A program made the position numbers and the translations under genes. From Acinetobacter guillouiae CIP 63.46 (GTDB taxonomy: Bacteria > Pseudomonadota > Gammaproteobacteria > Pseudomonadales > Moraxellaceae), in contig NZ_KB849285.1 in the NCBI RefSeq assembly GCF_000368145.1, forward strand, positions 181,650 to 245,649: a stretch of DNA of 64,000 bases, written 5' to 3'. This document shows positions 18,164 to 26,569 of the stretch, in pieces. The notes under the pieces were generated by a model. It ran no database searches and was not told the origin of the DNA. It saw only the letters and a program-made list of their open reading frames with translations. Each line of letters begins with the position of its first letter. Within the stretch, counting starts at the first letter, position 1.

Positions 18164-19144
18164 TTGAATCATGAATTTAATCTGTTTAATAGACAAACAA
18201 AAAATCACTTCATAGTCAAAAAATATGGAAAATATATGACAACAATTGTACTCGCAAAGTCTTTAGAAATTGGTCGAATTATTACGACTGCCGAAGCAGA
18301 TCGTGAGCGTGAGCTCGGTCATATCAAGTCACAACACAAATTTGAATGCATAGATGACAATTGTGATGCTCAAATCACTTGTGCGAATTTATTAAAAGAA
18401 GTTTCAAAGCGGAAAAAAGAACCCTACTATATTTATGTAGGTGACCACACTGCTGCTTGTAAAGAAAAAGACAAAATTAAAATAATAGAACGTGAACTAC
18501 AGGAACGCCAAGAATCAAAACCAAGGAGGTATATTTCGGATAAATTTGCTTTTTTAAATTTAGATAAGCCTTCAACTAAAAAAACTGAAACAACTACACG
18601 AGGCACATCTGCCTTAACTGACCCTAAATCCAATGGTTCAAGCACTACAAATGGGCAAAGCCAATTTGGTGTAAGACCATCTAAAAAAGCATTGTCGAGT
18701 TGGGTTAAACTTTTTAACGATGATACTGATATTTCAGTGATTTATAATGATGAAGAAATCCATATCCGAGATCTATTTGTGAATATGGATGAAGTTACAA
18801 ATATCGAAGAACTTGAGGAAGAGCCGAGAATATATTATGGAACAGCTTGGGTTAATCCTCAACCTAATGGAATAAAATTTACTTTCAGTCAAAAAGTCCA
18901 ACTTGATGAATTAATTCAAAAGCCAAGCTTGATGCTATTTTCAAATAAGATTCAAAATGAAGCAGAAAATGGTCGTTTTTCTGAAAAAACGCTAAAACAA
19001 CTTGCGGAAATGAAAACTAAAAATAATAAACCAAAGCCGATTACAGTCTATATTTTTAGCCAACTCCCTCCTCAGTTAAGTAAAAATGGCAAATTTATTA
19101 ATTTCTATGCTAAAGAGTTGACCTATGTATATTATGAAAAATAA
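18164..19144 (+). CDS. Hypothetical Cys-rich cargo protein
   Basis: 326 aa as drawn, but the ATG at 18236 (MTTIVLAKSLEIG) is a likely true start, giving 302 aa. Two Cys pairs (CIDDNC and CANLL, then AACKEK) in the N-terminal third, together with nearby His residues, suggest a zinc site. A Ser/Thr/Gly-rich linker (about 140-185) leads to a C-terminal domain with beta-strand character. It closes the cargo island and is convergent with the genes at 19169-19652. No known function. Confidence 0.6.
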   Translation: MNHEFNLFNRQTKNHFIVKKYGKYMTTIVLAKSLEIGRIITTAEADRERELGHIKSQHKFECIDDNCDAQITCANLLKEVSKRKKEPYYIYVGDHTAACKEKDKIKIIERELQERQESKPRRYISDKFAFLNLDKPSTKKTETTTRGTSALTDPKSNGSSTTNGQSQFGVRPSKKALSSWVKLFNDDTDISVIYNDEEIHIRDLFVNMDEVTNIEELEEEPRIYYGTAWVNPQPNGIKFTFSQKVQLDELIQKPSLMLFSNKIQNEAENGRFSEKTLKQLAEMKTKNNKPKPITVYIFSQLPPQLSKNGKFINFYAKELTYVYYEK

Positions 19145-19168
19145 ATCAATGTTTGTAAGGATATGAAT

Positions 19169-19459
19169 TTATATCATTAAATTTGAAATAAGCGTCCTGA
19201 CTAATAATTGGCGGTTTTGTTTTTGAGTTTTCTGTACAAAATGCTGTTTTAACTGATCAAGTGTGCTGAGTGTTTTGGACAGTGGAATAAAGCTCAATGT
19301 TCCACCATGCTTGTGTACTAATGTTTTTACAGAATAGTCAGGCTCTGATGCTAGATCGATTGATATATCCACGCTGACTGGTATGTCGATATACTGATCA
19401 TTAATATATAGAGCCATATTTTTTAAACTATGTATCTGATATTCCAATGAGTTGTTCAA
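19169..19459 (-). CDS. Hypothetical small protein (up to 96 aa)
   Basis: An acidic, strand-rich N-terminal part (ALYINDQYIDIPVSVDISIDL) and a basic C-terminal helix (QHFVQKTQKQNRQLLVRTLI). Two starts are possible, 19459 (overlapping the gene upstream by 32 bp) or 19417; neither has a strong ribosome site. It belongs to a small leftward cluster downstream of ogr. Function unknown. Confidence 0.5.
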   Translation of the reverse strand: MNNSLEYQIHSLKNMALYINDQYIDIPVSVDISIDLASEPDYSVKTLVHKHGGTLSFIPLSKTLSTLDQLKQHFVQKTQKQNRQLLVRTLISNLMI

Positions 19460-19652
19460 ACTCAGCTAACCAGTCCAAGCGGTTAAACCCACCTTCGCTT
19501 GAATTTGGGTAAATACCTGCAATAAAAAAGCCCTGCTCTGTGTCGGACTTTTTAAATGTATGGGCAATGATATTGACGTAATCACAGCGTAAATTTTTTA
19601 CCTGTTCATAGGCTTCATGTGCGATCGGATGATCTGGAGTGACATTGATCAT
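19428..19652 (-). CDS. Hypothetical small protein (74 aa)
   Basis: A soluble, acidic 74-aa protein without recognisable motifs. Its ATG overlaps the stop of the 42-aa membrane peptide upstream (ATGA), so it is probably translated by coupling. It is part of the leftward cluster of small genes between the cargo island and ogr. Confidence 0.5.
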   Translation of the reverse strand: MINVTPDHPIAHEAYEQVKNLRCDYVNIIAHTFKKSDTEQGFFIAGIYPNSSEGGFNRLDWLAEFEQLIGISDT

Positions 19653-19777
19653 TTCTTATCTGCCTTAGTCACTTTAATAGAAATAATCAAAGCAAGCATG
19701 AAACCAACACCAAATATAAAACCTCGAATAAGCCATTCGAAAAATGCAAACCAATTAATTGAATAGTCAAAAATCAT
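19649..19777 (-). CDS. 42-aa membrane peptide
   Basis: Encodes a 42-residue peptide with a hydrophobic span (about 9-35: WFAFFEWLIRGFIFGVGFML) and a basic tail. AGGATT precedes the ATG, and its stop overlaps the next start as ATGA. Coupling and the ribosome site support a real gene. Function unknown. Confidence 0.5.
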   Translation of the reverse strand: MIFDYSINWFAFFEWLIRGFIFGVGFMLALIISIKVTKADKK

Positions 19778-19786
19778 TTTTAAATC

Positions 19787-19870
19787 CTATAGGCCATTAA
19801 CAAATTTAAAAAATAAATACACGTTGATAAGCGCTCTTAGCTCGAAAGAAAAAAGTAAAAACTCAGCCAT
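19787..19870 (-). CDS. 27-aa hydrophobic mini-ORF after ogr
   Basis: A short frame (MAEFLLFSFELRALINVYLF and 7 more residues) whose ATG overlaps the end of the ogr gene by 8 bp. Hydrophobic throughout. It could be a coupled membrane peptide or chance. Confidence 0.25.
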   Translation of the reverse strand: MAEFLLFSFELRALINVYLFFKFVNGL

Positions 19871-20165
19871 CTTTTTGATCTTCCATGTGTTCATCATTAG
19901 CAGCTTTCCGTTCTGCATTGATTTGATCGAGTGTTTGAAGTTGGATAATTGGATTGGGCGTGGCGCTGGCTGAGATTTGATGTGTAATCTCAAAGTTTCC
20001 ACCTGCAGAAAAACCACAGCAAAAATTACTACACTGCAAGCCCAAAGCACGAAGTAAAGGATGTTGTTGTCGGCTACTGCGGATATACATAGACGATCCG
20101 CAGTGTGGGCATTTAAAATTAGGTCTTTTCACGAATCGCCTATACAGAACAAATTTAAATACCAT
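19863..20165 (-). CDS. ogr: Ogr/Delta-type late transcription activator
   Basis: A 100-aa protein with the Ogr zinc-finger pattern: CPHC at 19-22, the segment MYIRSSRQQHPLLRALGLQC and CSNFCC at 45-50, followed by a GGNFEITHQIS strand like the FITYES of P2 Ogr. Ogr proteins bind an upstream TTGT/ACAA dyad and contact RNA polymerase alpha to turn on P2 late genes. Three such dyads exist in this prophage at 28364, 33266 and 40031. The longer C-terminal tail is not essential in the family. Confidence 0.85.
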   Translation of the reverse strand: MVFKFVLYRRFVKRPNFKCPHCGSSMYIRSSRQQHPLLRALGLQCSNFCCGFSAGGNFEITHQISASATPNPIIQLQTLDQINAERKAANDEHMEDQKDG

Positions 20166-20247
20166 TATAAATAATACGGTGAAATATTTGTTCTTTTTAT
20201 ATATTTTTTATACTATTTGTTTGGTTTTTCTTGTGTAGAAAAATTTC

Positions 20248-20454
20248 ATGCAAAATGTGAAATGTAAGTGCTGTTTTAAGCTACTCGCTAAAATAGGGAC
20301 ATTTGATCATATCGAGATCAAATGTCCACGTTGTAAAACGTTAAATAACTTCCAGAGCACCCCGAGTGCCTTACCTGAACGCCAAAATGAGCGTCACATC
20401 GAAACAGGTAAGATCGATGAGCAACACTTCTGTAATACCGCAATACAATCCTAA
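20248..20454 (+). CDS. com: Com-like zinc-finger translational regulator
   Basis: A 68-aa protein whose first 35 residues (VKCKCCFKLLAK...FDHIEIKCPRCKTLN) match the Mu Com protein closely, with zinc-binding CxxC/CxC and CPRC pairs. In phage Mu, Com binds the mom mRNA and opens its translation start. Here the gene overlaps the start of a Dam-type methylase in the same place relative to its target, so a similar translational switch is likely. Its C-terminal tail is variable, as in Mu. Confidence 0.85.
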   Translation: MQNVKCKCCFKLLAKIGTFDHIEIKCPRCKTLNNFQSTPSALPERQNERHIETGKIDEQHFCNTAIQS

Positions 20455-21223
20455 GGGTCACAGCTTTTCAGGTTGGCTTGGTGGAAAATCTCAACTGGCA
20501 AGAACGATCATAGACATCATGCCCGAACATAAAACGTATGTTGAAGTGTTTGGTGGTGCAGGATGGGTACTGTTTAAAAAGACTGAATCGCCTGTTGAAG
20601 TGATCAATGACATCAATGACGATTTGATTAACTTATATCGTGTTCTGAAATATCACTTTGATGCGTTTTTGACTGAGTTTGAAAATACATTATTTTCACG
20701 AACTGTTTTTAATGAAATGCGTAAAAATGACCGTGGTTTAACTGATATCCAACGTGCTGCCAAGTTCTATTATTTATTACGTTCAGCTTTTGGATGTCAG
20801 TTGGATGGCTCATTCAGTTATAGTCGTGACCGTAAAAGCCGTTTGAAACTCGGTGAGGATCTGCGCGCACATCTGCAGTCGATTCACACCCGGTTGCAAA
20901 ATGTGGTGATTGAAAATGCCAGTTATGACTATGTGCTTAAACGTGTTGATGGTCCTGATACATTATTCTACTTAGATCCACCGTACTGGGACTGTGAAAA
21001 TGTGTATGGCAAAGGAATTTGGTCGAAACAGGACTTTTATGATTTGAAAGATTACCTGGACAAAATACAAGGTAAATTTATTCTCAGTTTGAACGATACC
21101 CCTGAAGTTCGGGAGCTGTTTCAAGATTATAAAATCCAACATAAGAAGATCCGTTGGTCTGTAAATAATAAAGCAGCGCATGAAGAACATAATGGGAATG
21201 AGTTGATTATTACCAATTTTTGA
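20417..21223 (+). CDS. DNA adenine methylase (Dam/MT-A70-like class)
   Basis: 268 aa from ATG 20417 (AGGTAAG five bases upstream); a frame-matched ATG at 20366 also exists. Motif I FSGWLGGKSQL and FGGAGWVLF bind S-adenosylmethionine, and the catalytic motif IV is DPPYWDCE. This is a D12-class N6-adenine methyltransferase. It overlaps com by 38 bp and is followed by a strong terminator. It probably protects phage DNA against restriction; a Com-controlled start would delay methylation until late in infection. Recognition sequence cannot be read from the protein. Confidence 0.85.
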   Translation: MSNTSVIPQYNPKGHSFSGWLGGKSQLARTIIDIMPEHKTYVEVFGGAGWVLFKKTESPVEVINDINDDLINLYRVLKYHFDAFLTEFENTLFSRTVFNEMRKNDRGLTDIQRAAKFYYLLRSAFGCQLDGSFSYSRDRKSRLKLGEDLRAHLQSIHTRLQNVVIENASYDYVLKRVDGPDTLFYLDPPYWDCENVYGKGIWSKQDFYDLKDYLDKIQGKFILSLNDTPEVRELFQDYKIQHKKIRWSVNNKAAHEEHNGNELIITNF

Positions 21224-21243
21224 TTTAAATCTGATTTAAACTA

Positions 21244-21267
21244 ATCCCTCAATATGAGGGATTTTTT
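21244..21267 (+). terminator. Terminator after the methylase; also the next gene's leader
   Basis: ATCCCTC and GAGGGAT form a perfect stem with loop AATAT-like spacing, followed by six T's and then directly ATG. The right arm GAGGG doubles as the only possible ribosome site of the gene at 21268. Confidence 0.75.
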
Positions 21268-21456
21268 ATGGCTGAAGAAAATTTAAAAAATGGTTGGGTA
21301 CGTGTAAGGCAGAGTGATTCAAGAATGAATGATTTACCCTGCTTAAAAGATAATAAAGATAAGATTGTCAAAGTATTTGGTTGGGATGGTATTGAGCTTC
21401 GCCATAATGCTGAAGCTCGCAGCGTTTTTTACAATGGTCAGTATTGGTACTATTAA
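21268..21456 (+). CDS. Hypothetical small protein after the methylase
   Basis: A 62-aa, charged protein (MAEENLKNGWVRVRQSDSRM...) ending in FYNGQYWYY. Translation would need the GAGGG inside the terminator stem at 21256-21261, so its output may depend on RNA folding. It is convergent with gene D. No family recognised. Confidence 0.5.
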   Translation: MAEENLKNGWVRVRQSDSRMNDLPCLKDNKDKIVKVFGWDGIELRHNAEARSVFYNGQYWYY

Positions 21457-21459
21457 AGG

Positions 21460-22725
21460 TTAGCTTGTCGTATTCTTTTCAGCTTGCATGGCTTTAAATT
21501 CTCTCGCTGCTGCAGTCGTTGCTGTCTGTTTGTTTTTATACAAATAGGTTAAACGCTTTGGTGTAGTTTGATCGCCCTGTGTGACCTTACCTGTGTTTTT
21601 TCCGTCTTTATAATACGCCAAAATCCCTGTGTAACTGCCTGAGTCGTCGTCCACCAGTTCGGATAAATCATCTGAATCGGGTAAATAGACTTCAATTTCA
21701 ACGTCCGTCACAAAACCATTGTCTGCAGATAATGTATGTACAACACGAGAACCGAGCCAAATAATATCGTCTATTTCTGACTTTAAGCCCATAAACTGTA
21801 CCTGCATTTCAGGAATGAGGTCAGGTTTACCGTAGGCTAGTTTATAACTGAATGTTGCCGACTTAGATTTAATCCGATTGAACTCTGACTGTGCCACACG
21901 TTTAGCGGATTTTTCATCTCGTTGAATATTGCGAAGTTCACGGGTGTTTTCGTCTGACATACCGACTGTAACTTTTTGGCGTTCGGCTTTGTCATTATCA
22001 TAATAAAAAACCGTGACACCACTGACTTCGTCTGCACCGTCCGTGTCTGACCAACGATGTGAGTCGCCCATATTACGTGTGATAAAAAATGTGGGCAGAT
22101 CTAAGCCTGAAATGGTTTTACTTTCACCTTTTGGCATAAATAATAAATAGCCGTTTTTTACGGTCGCCATCGCATCATGCTCGTCTGCTATACGTGTGAT
22201 GAGGTTGGCATCTGATTCGTTTTGGTCAATATGTGCCAGTGTGATCTGCCCCAAGCTGTCATGAATAATGGCTTTGAGGTTTTGCTCACTGGCAATGGTA
22301 TTGATAATATCTGCAATGGTTTTGTTGTCAAAACTGCGCTCTTTTTTCTTTTTAAATGTGGCTTTTAGGTCTGCAGCTGCGCCTCGAATAGTAAGAACGT
22401 CGGGCACACCTGAGTGCTCTCTCTCTTTGATGGCGTACTTGCCTTTGTAGACCAAGCCTTCATTGCTCCAACCAATCCATATTTCCATATCCGCACCTTT
22501 TGGCGGAATACCCAGTGAACCATCGTGATCGGAAAGTTCTATCTCAACTGTGTCTGCTTCGATACCACGATTGTCCGTAATAGTTAGGCGCATTAAACGT
22601 GTTTGAACCAGACCGCCGATGTCTACTCCATTGACCACGATTTTATAAAAAGCATGAGGGTAACTGGCATCAAGTTTGTTGCTGATAAAGTTAATGGCAG
22701 TAGTAGCCATACCAAGCAGTGACAT
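21460..22725 (-). CDS. D: Late control protein D, baseplate hub (P2 gpD-like)
   Basis: A 421-aa contractile-tail hub protein of the VgrG/Pvc8/gpD family: N-terminal beta-barrel (FYKIVVNGVDIGGLVQ...MRLTITDNRGIEADTVEIELSD), then DLKATFKKKKERSFDNKTIADIINTIA and the ISDEHDAMATVKNGYLLFMPKG block. It joins the tail tube to the baseplate spike. It is the last gene of the FI operon, as in P2. Length and order match P2. Confidence 0.92.
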   Translation of the reverse strand: MSLLGMATTAINFISNKLDASYPHAFYKIVVNGVDIGGLVQTRLMRLTITDNRGIEADTVEIELSDHDGSLGIPPKGADMEIWIGWSNEGLVYKGKYAIKEREHSGVPDVLTIRGAAADLKATFKKKKERSFDNKTIADIINTIASEQNLKAIIHDSLGQITLAHIDQNESDANLITRIADEHDAMATVKNGYLLFMPKGESKTISGLDLPTFFITRNMGDSHRWSDTDGADEVSGVTVFYYDNDKAERQKVTVGMSDENTRELRNIQRDEKSAKRVAQSEFNRIKSKSATFSYKLAYGKPDLIPEMQVQFMGLKSEIDDIIWLGSRVVHTLSADNGFVTDVEIEVYLPDSDDLSELVDDDSGSYTGILAYYKDGKNTGKVTQGDQTTPKRLTYLYKNKQTATTAAAREFKAMQAEKNTTS

Positions 22726-23151
22726 TTAAAGAATACTCCCCACTATTGATCCCAATACGTTGCCAATGAGTACACCTGCGGTTTGTGTTTTCTTTAATGT
22801 TAGGCTGAATTCCACCAGCCGTGGTTTACCATTTTTAAAGAAATAGGTTTGTGTTTCATTTAGCGATTCAATCACCCATAAGCCATAAATCTTGCCACTC
22901 CCTGAGATAAGCGGAAATGATTTTCCTGTGTCTGCCATCAATCGCATTGCCGTCAATGACATGGGTGAACCAAACTCGGGTACGATTGAACCTTCAAGTG
23001 TAATACTGTCTTCACCTTTGCCTGCATACTGATATGCAGGCATGTCACCAACACGGTTATTGCTGACATGATTCCAAGTATTGCTACGTTGTAGGCTTTG
23101 GTAAGTGGCGGTTGGTATCGAAAATACGAACATGCCATAAATCATCATCAT
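22726..23151 (-). CDS. U: Tail protein U (P2 gpU-like)
   Basis: A 141-aa tail-terminus protein: FVFSIPTATYQSLQRSNTWNH and AYQYAGKGEDSITLEGSI are typical of the P2 gpU family, which caps the tail tube end. It lies directly between T and D with no gap, the P2 order. The start at 23151 follows a short in-frame Met run (MMMI). Confidence 0.9.
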   Translation of the reverse strand: MMMIYGMFVFSIPTATYQSLQRSNTWNHVSNNRVGDMPAYQYAGKGEDSITLEGSIVPEFGSPMSLTAMRLMADTGKSFPLISGSGKIYGLWVIESLNETQTYFFKNGKPRLVEFSLTLKKTQTAGVLIGNVLGSIVGSIL

Positions 23152-23156
23152 TTTTA

Positions 23157-26030
23157 TTATTCCTGGTCTTTAAAACTGCTACGCACTCGTGCCATTTTTT
23201 CGCGTTCACGTTTGTTAAGCACGTTTTCGATCATGTTTTGAATCTGTTGAATGTTTTGTCCCGGTGTTGTGTTGATTTGGATGGTGATGGTGTCGCCTTG
23301 GATCGTCATACCACCACCTATACTGGTCGTTGCTAATCGTGGGGAAGTTTGGATTTTATCCAATGCAGGTACGACATTGATCTTTTGCAATAGTTCAGAG
23401 TTAGGATTAAATACGCTGATTACTTCTGCAAACTTGGCTTTGAGATTTGGAAAGGCTTTTTCTATACCACCATGTAAACCCGACATGATATGTCCACCAA
23501 GCCCAGCCATGACACGTGACGGACTATGGATATCCATCGTCTTTTTCATAAAGTCTGGCATCCAACTATTGATGGTTGCCCATAAAGATTTGAGCTTTTC
23601 AAAGCCTGCTTGAATCCCTTTCACCAAACCGTCAATGATCATGCTACCGAAGCTTGTGAATTTGGCAGGTAGTTCAATGCCAAACCATGACAAGACTTTA
23701 GCGAAAGCAGCATAAAATAACCCAAATGGTGACCAGTTTATGATTAATGCACTCATGCCTGTGATTCCACCTGAAAATGCCGTTTTCACCTCTGTCATTC
23801 GTGAACTAAACCACTGGCCAATCGGTGCAAAAATGGTTGAAATATGTGTCCATAATCCACCAAAAAAGGCTTTGATTGGTTCCCAGTTGGCAATGATCAT
23901 GCGTGGTATGCCAATAAAGGGCATTAAAAAGTTCAAAATTGGATTATCTGCAAAGGTTTGATCAATACTTTGAAGAATACCTTTGATAAACGACACGCCA
24001 GCATTAAATGCAGTTTTAATACCGCTCCATAAGTTGATAAAGAATGCCTTTATCGGTGTCCAGTTCTTATAAATAAGATAGGCTGCAACAGCGATGGCGG
24101 TGATTGCTAAGCCGATCGGGTTCATGAGTAATGCACGGCCTAAAAATAAAAATACTCGACCGATACCCATTAAGGCTGACTTTAAAATATTGAGTACGAC
24201 TGGAGCTGCTGCAAACACCCGTGAAAATAAACCTGCAGCTGTTGAAGTCGAAGCTAAAATGAGCCGTAGACTGAGCATGCCTAAAATTAAAGGTGAGAAA
24301 ACAGCTAAAGCACCACCAATGGCCACAAGGCTTACAGCAATGAATACCAGTCCTGCACCCAGTGCTTTTGCTAAAGTTGGATTTCTCTCCATCCACCCTG
24401 TGAAATTTGCTAGTGCAGATGTTGCAACTTCAATGGCTTTTGTATAAATCGGTAAGATGGTTTGGCCAAAGCGTAAATAAGCATCATGCAGTTTGGCTTT
24501 GGCTTCCAGTTCCTTACCTGTCGTTGTGTCTTTACCTTGCGCATATAACTGGTCAATGTTATTTGCACCTTCATTTAGCTTGGCATTTTTATGAATTTGA
24601 TCTCTTTGTTGATACATCTGTGCAAATAAGTTTGATGCTGTACGATTTGAGAAAATACTCCCGATCGCATCGACCACATCTCCCTCTTTAGTGATGCCTT
24701 TAGCATTTAGTGCAGGCACAAGAACTTGTTCCATCCAAGCGAATTGATCTTTCTTGAAAAGGTCTGCGCCCTTGATTGCCCCAATGTCTAAATATGACAA
24801 ATCACCTGTTTTGTTGTGTTTGACTTTAGACGGATCTCCAATCAAGCCAAATTTGTCCAAATTACCCATCGCACGTTGAGTTGTACGACCTTGATATAAG
24901 TTTTGGTACGCCGACATCATAGCCGTACCAACACGGAATCCACCCATTTCTTGTACCAGTGGTTCCATCTTGTAATAAAAAGCTTTGTTATCTATGCCTT
25001 TTGCAGCAATACCACCTGTTTTAATGACATTCAGCCATTCTTCACCTTGGACACGTCCACCTGTTGCGGTAATCACTTGTTGAATAATATTGGCTTGATC
25101 ATTGAAGGCTTTTTCACTTTTTAAGCCACCACGTAATTCAATGACTTTAAGCATGTCCATGAATTTTTTTTCATTTTCAGCCCCACCTTCACTACCAAAC
25201 ATGGCTTCATTTGCAAATTTCATTTTTGCCAATGTTGGTGCAACCATCTCCGCATGGTGCACATCACCAAAAGCAGTAATCCCATCACGAACTAAAGTTA
25301 AGTTTTCTAAGGTTGAAGTCCCATAAGTTTTCATTGCTTTAGCATACAAAATGGCTTCTTCAGTCGCTTTTTTACCTAACCCGAGGGATGCAATGCGATG
25401 CTCCTCAACATCTGTACGTTTGGATTCTTCAATTGGTTTACGCATGGTATATAGCGCGCCTGCACCTGTCATCGCTGCACCCATGCCATAACCAGCAGTT
25501 GCTCTTAACCGACCTGCATGACGTTCATAATTCTGTTGCATCTGTGTCATACGTTGTAAGCGTTGTTCTTGCTCACGCATAGACTGATTCGCTCGATTTA
25601 AATCATTTCGCAGACGTTGCTGATGCTCCGACAGCCGATTTGTAGATAAACCTGCATTATTCATTTCTGTACGCATTCGCTGAAGTTCTATGCGATTGCG
25701 TTCGTACTCTTGTTTAAGTTTTTTAGCTTTTTTAACAGATTTTTCGAAGTCACGTGTTAAGTCTGCAGACGGATTGGTTTTCATCTGCTGTCGAAGGCTT
25801 TTAATATGGTTCTGTAAATCTTGTAAGGCTTTGCCTTGATCTTGAACGGCTTTTTTTTGTTTTTGGTAACCGTCTATTTTCTTTTGTTGTTCGTTGAGCT
25901 TTCGAATCTCGTCACGTGTTTTTTTTAACGCCTTGGTAGCAGCATTACTACTACCAAGGATCGCTCTAAGTGCAGGACTTAATGTATTGTTCTTTGAGCC
26001 AAAAATGACTTCTAATCTTAATTGTTTCAT
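23157..26030 (-). CDS. T: Tail tape measure protein T
   Basis: A 957-aa protein that sets tail length and is ejected with the DNA. The N-terminal third is coiled coil (about 35-165, repeated Lys/Gln/Glu/Arg heptads). A helical, partly hydrophobic centre follows, with membrane-like segments around 560-660, then the PWFGIELPAKFTSFGSMIIDGL domain near the end. Length is close to the P2 protein of about 815 aa but longer, so a somewhat longer tail would be expected. Its ATG overlaps the E' stop. Confidence 0.9.
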   Translation of the reverse strand: MKQLRLEVIFGSKNNTLSPALRAILGSSNAATKALKKTRDEIRKLNEQQKKIDGYQKQKKAVQDQGKALQDLQNHIKSLRQQMKTNPSADLTRDFEKSVKKAKKLKQEYERNRIELQRMRTEMNNAGLSTNRLSEHQQRLRNDLNRANQSMREQEQRLQRMTQMQQNYERHAGRLRATAGYGMGAAMTGAGALYTMRKPIEESKRTDVEEHRIASLGLGKKATEEAILYAKAMKTYGTSTLENLTLVRDGITAFGDVHHAEMVAPTLAKMKFANEAMFGSEGGAENEKKFMDMLKVIELRGGLKSEKAFNDQANIIQQVITATGGRVQGEEWLNVIKTGGIAAKGIDNKAFYYKMEPLVQEMGGFRVGTAMMSAYQNLYQGRTTQRAMGNLDKFGLIGDPSKVKHNKTGDLSYLDIGAIKGADLFKKDQFAWMEQVLVPALNAKGITKEGDVVDAIGSIFSNRTASNLFAQMYQQRDQIHKNAKLNEGANNIDQLYAQGKDTTTGKELEAKAKLHDAYLRFGQTILPIYTKAIEVATSALANFTGWMERNPTLAKALGAGLVFIAVSLVAIGGALAVFSPLILGMLSLRLILASTSTAAGLFSRVFAAAPVVLNILKSALMGIGRVFLFLGRALLMNPIGLAITAIAVAAYLIYKNWTPIKAFFINLWSGIKTAFNAGVSFIKGILQSIDQTFADNPILNFLMPFIGIPRMIIANWEPIKAFFGGLWTHISTIFAPIGQWFSSRMTEVKTAFSGGITGMSALIINWSPFGLFYAAFAKVLSWFGIELPAKFTSFGSMIIDGLVKGIQAGFEKLKSLWATINSWMPDFMKKTMDIHSPSRVMAGLGGHIMSGLHGGIEKAFPNLKAKFAEVISVFNPNSELLQKINVVPALDKIQTSPRLATTSIGGGMTIQGDTITIQINTTPGQNIQQIQNMIENVLNKREREKMARVRSSFKDQE

Positions 26031-26203
26031 TCGGCATCTGACCCATTTCGTTCAATGGCTTTTTGATGCCATTCCATCAATTCACTGAGTGACATACCTT
26101 CATAGGCTTGCGGTGACCAGTGAAACACCACCGCAATATTTGCCATGGCATCTTCTACTGTTGGAGTGCAATTTCCGCACGTACTGATTTCGGTTGCAAA
26201 AAA
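26027..26203 (-). CDS. E': E' extension of gpE, made by -1 frameshift
   Basis: Downstream of the slippery TTTTTTG (26197-26203, minus strand) in gene E, the -1 frame reads through without a stop to 26027. It encodes a tail region ending in MANIAVVFHWSPQAYEGM and 21 further residues. P2 makes its E+E' tail chaperone by -1 slippage at the same T6G heptamer. The 39-aa segment could also start at its internal ATG (26146), but no ribosome site supports that. Confidence 0.85.
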   Translation of the reverse strand, partial: FFATEISTCGNCTPTVEDAMANIAVVFHWSPQAYEGMSLSELMEWHQKAIERNGSDAE

Positions 26204-26508
26204 GTGATAATTGCACCACCCATTTGAATGATGTCAACTGGATCTATAAGTGTATCGAGCTGTTGTTTGGTCAATGTTGGATTCGTTGTACACAAAGGCA
26301 ATAAGGTACAAATGGAGTTGACATCACCATTTAAAATGTCGGCAATTCGGACTTTTCGCAGTGCAATAACTGATGGTTTACGGACTTCGACTGACTTAAT
26401 TTCTTGCCCACCAATTTTAATAGGTGAATCTAAATCCACGATTTCCACATCTTGCTGAATTGCTTGTAAGTTTTCGATTTGTTCTTGAGTTTGCATGGCA
26501 AATTCCAT
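26155..26508 (-). CDS. E: Tail assembly chaperone E
   Basis: A 117-aa tail assembly protein of the P2 gpE family: VEIVDLDSPIKIGGQEIKSVEVRKP near the N-terminus and ILNGDVNSICTLLPLCTTNPTLT, then ALINP-like DTLIDPVDIIQMGGAIITF ending in QPKSVRAEIALQQ. It and its frameshifted longer form assist tape measure packaging before tail assembly. The slip site lies 16 codons before its own stop. Confidence 0.88.
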   Translation of the reverse strand: MEFAMQTQEQIENLQAIQQDVEIVDLDSPIKIGGQEIKSVEVRKPSVIALRKVRIADILNGDVNSICTLLPLCTTNPTLTKQQLDTLIDPVDIIQMGGAIITFLQPKSVRAEIALQQ

Positions 26509-26569
26509 AAATATAAAAGTTGATGTAAAAAAACCTTCTGCAGCACTGGACTACAGAAGGGTAGGAAAA

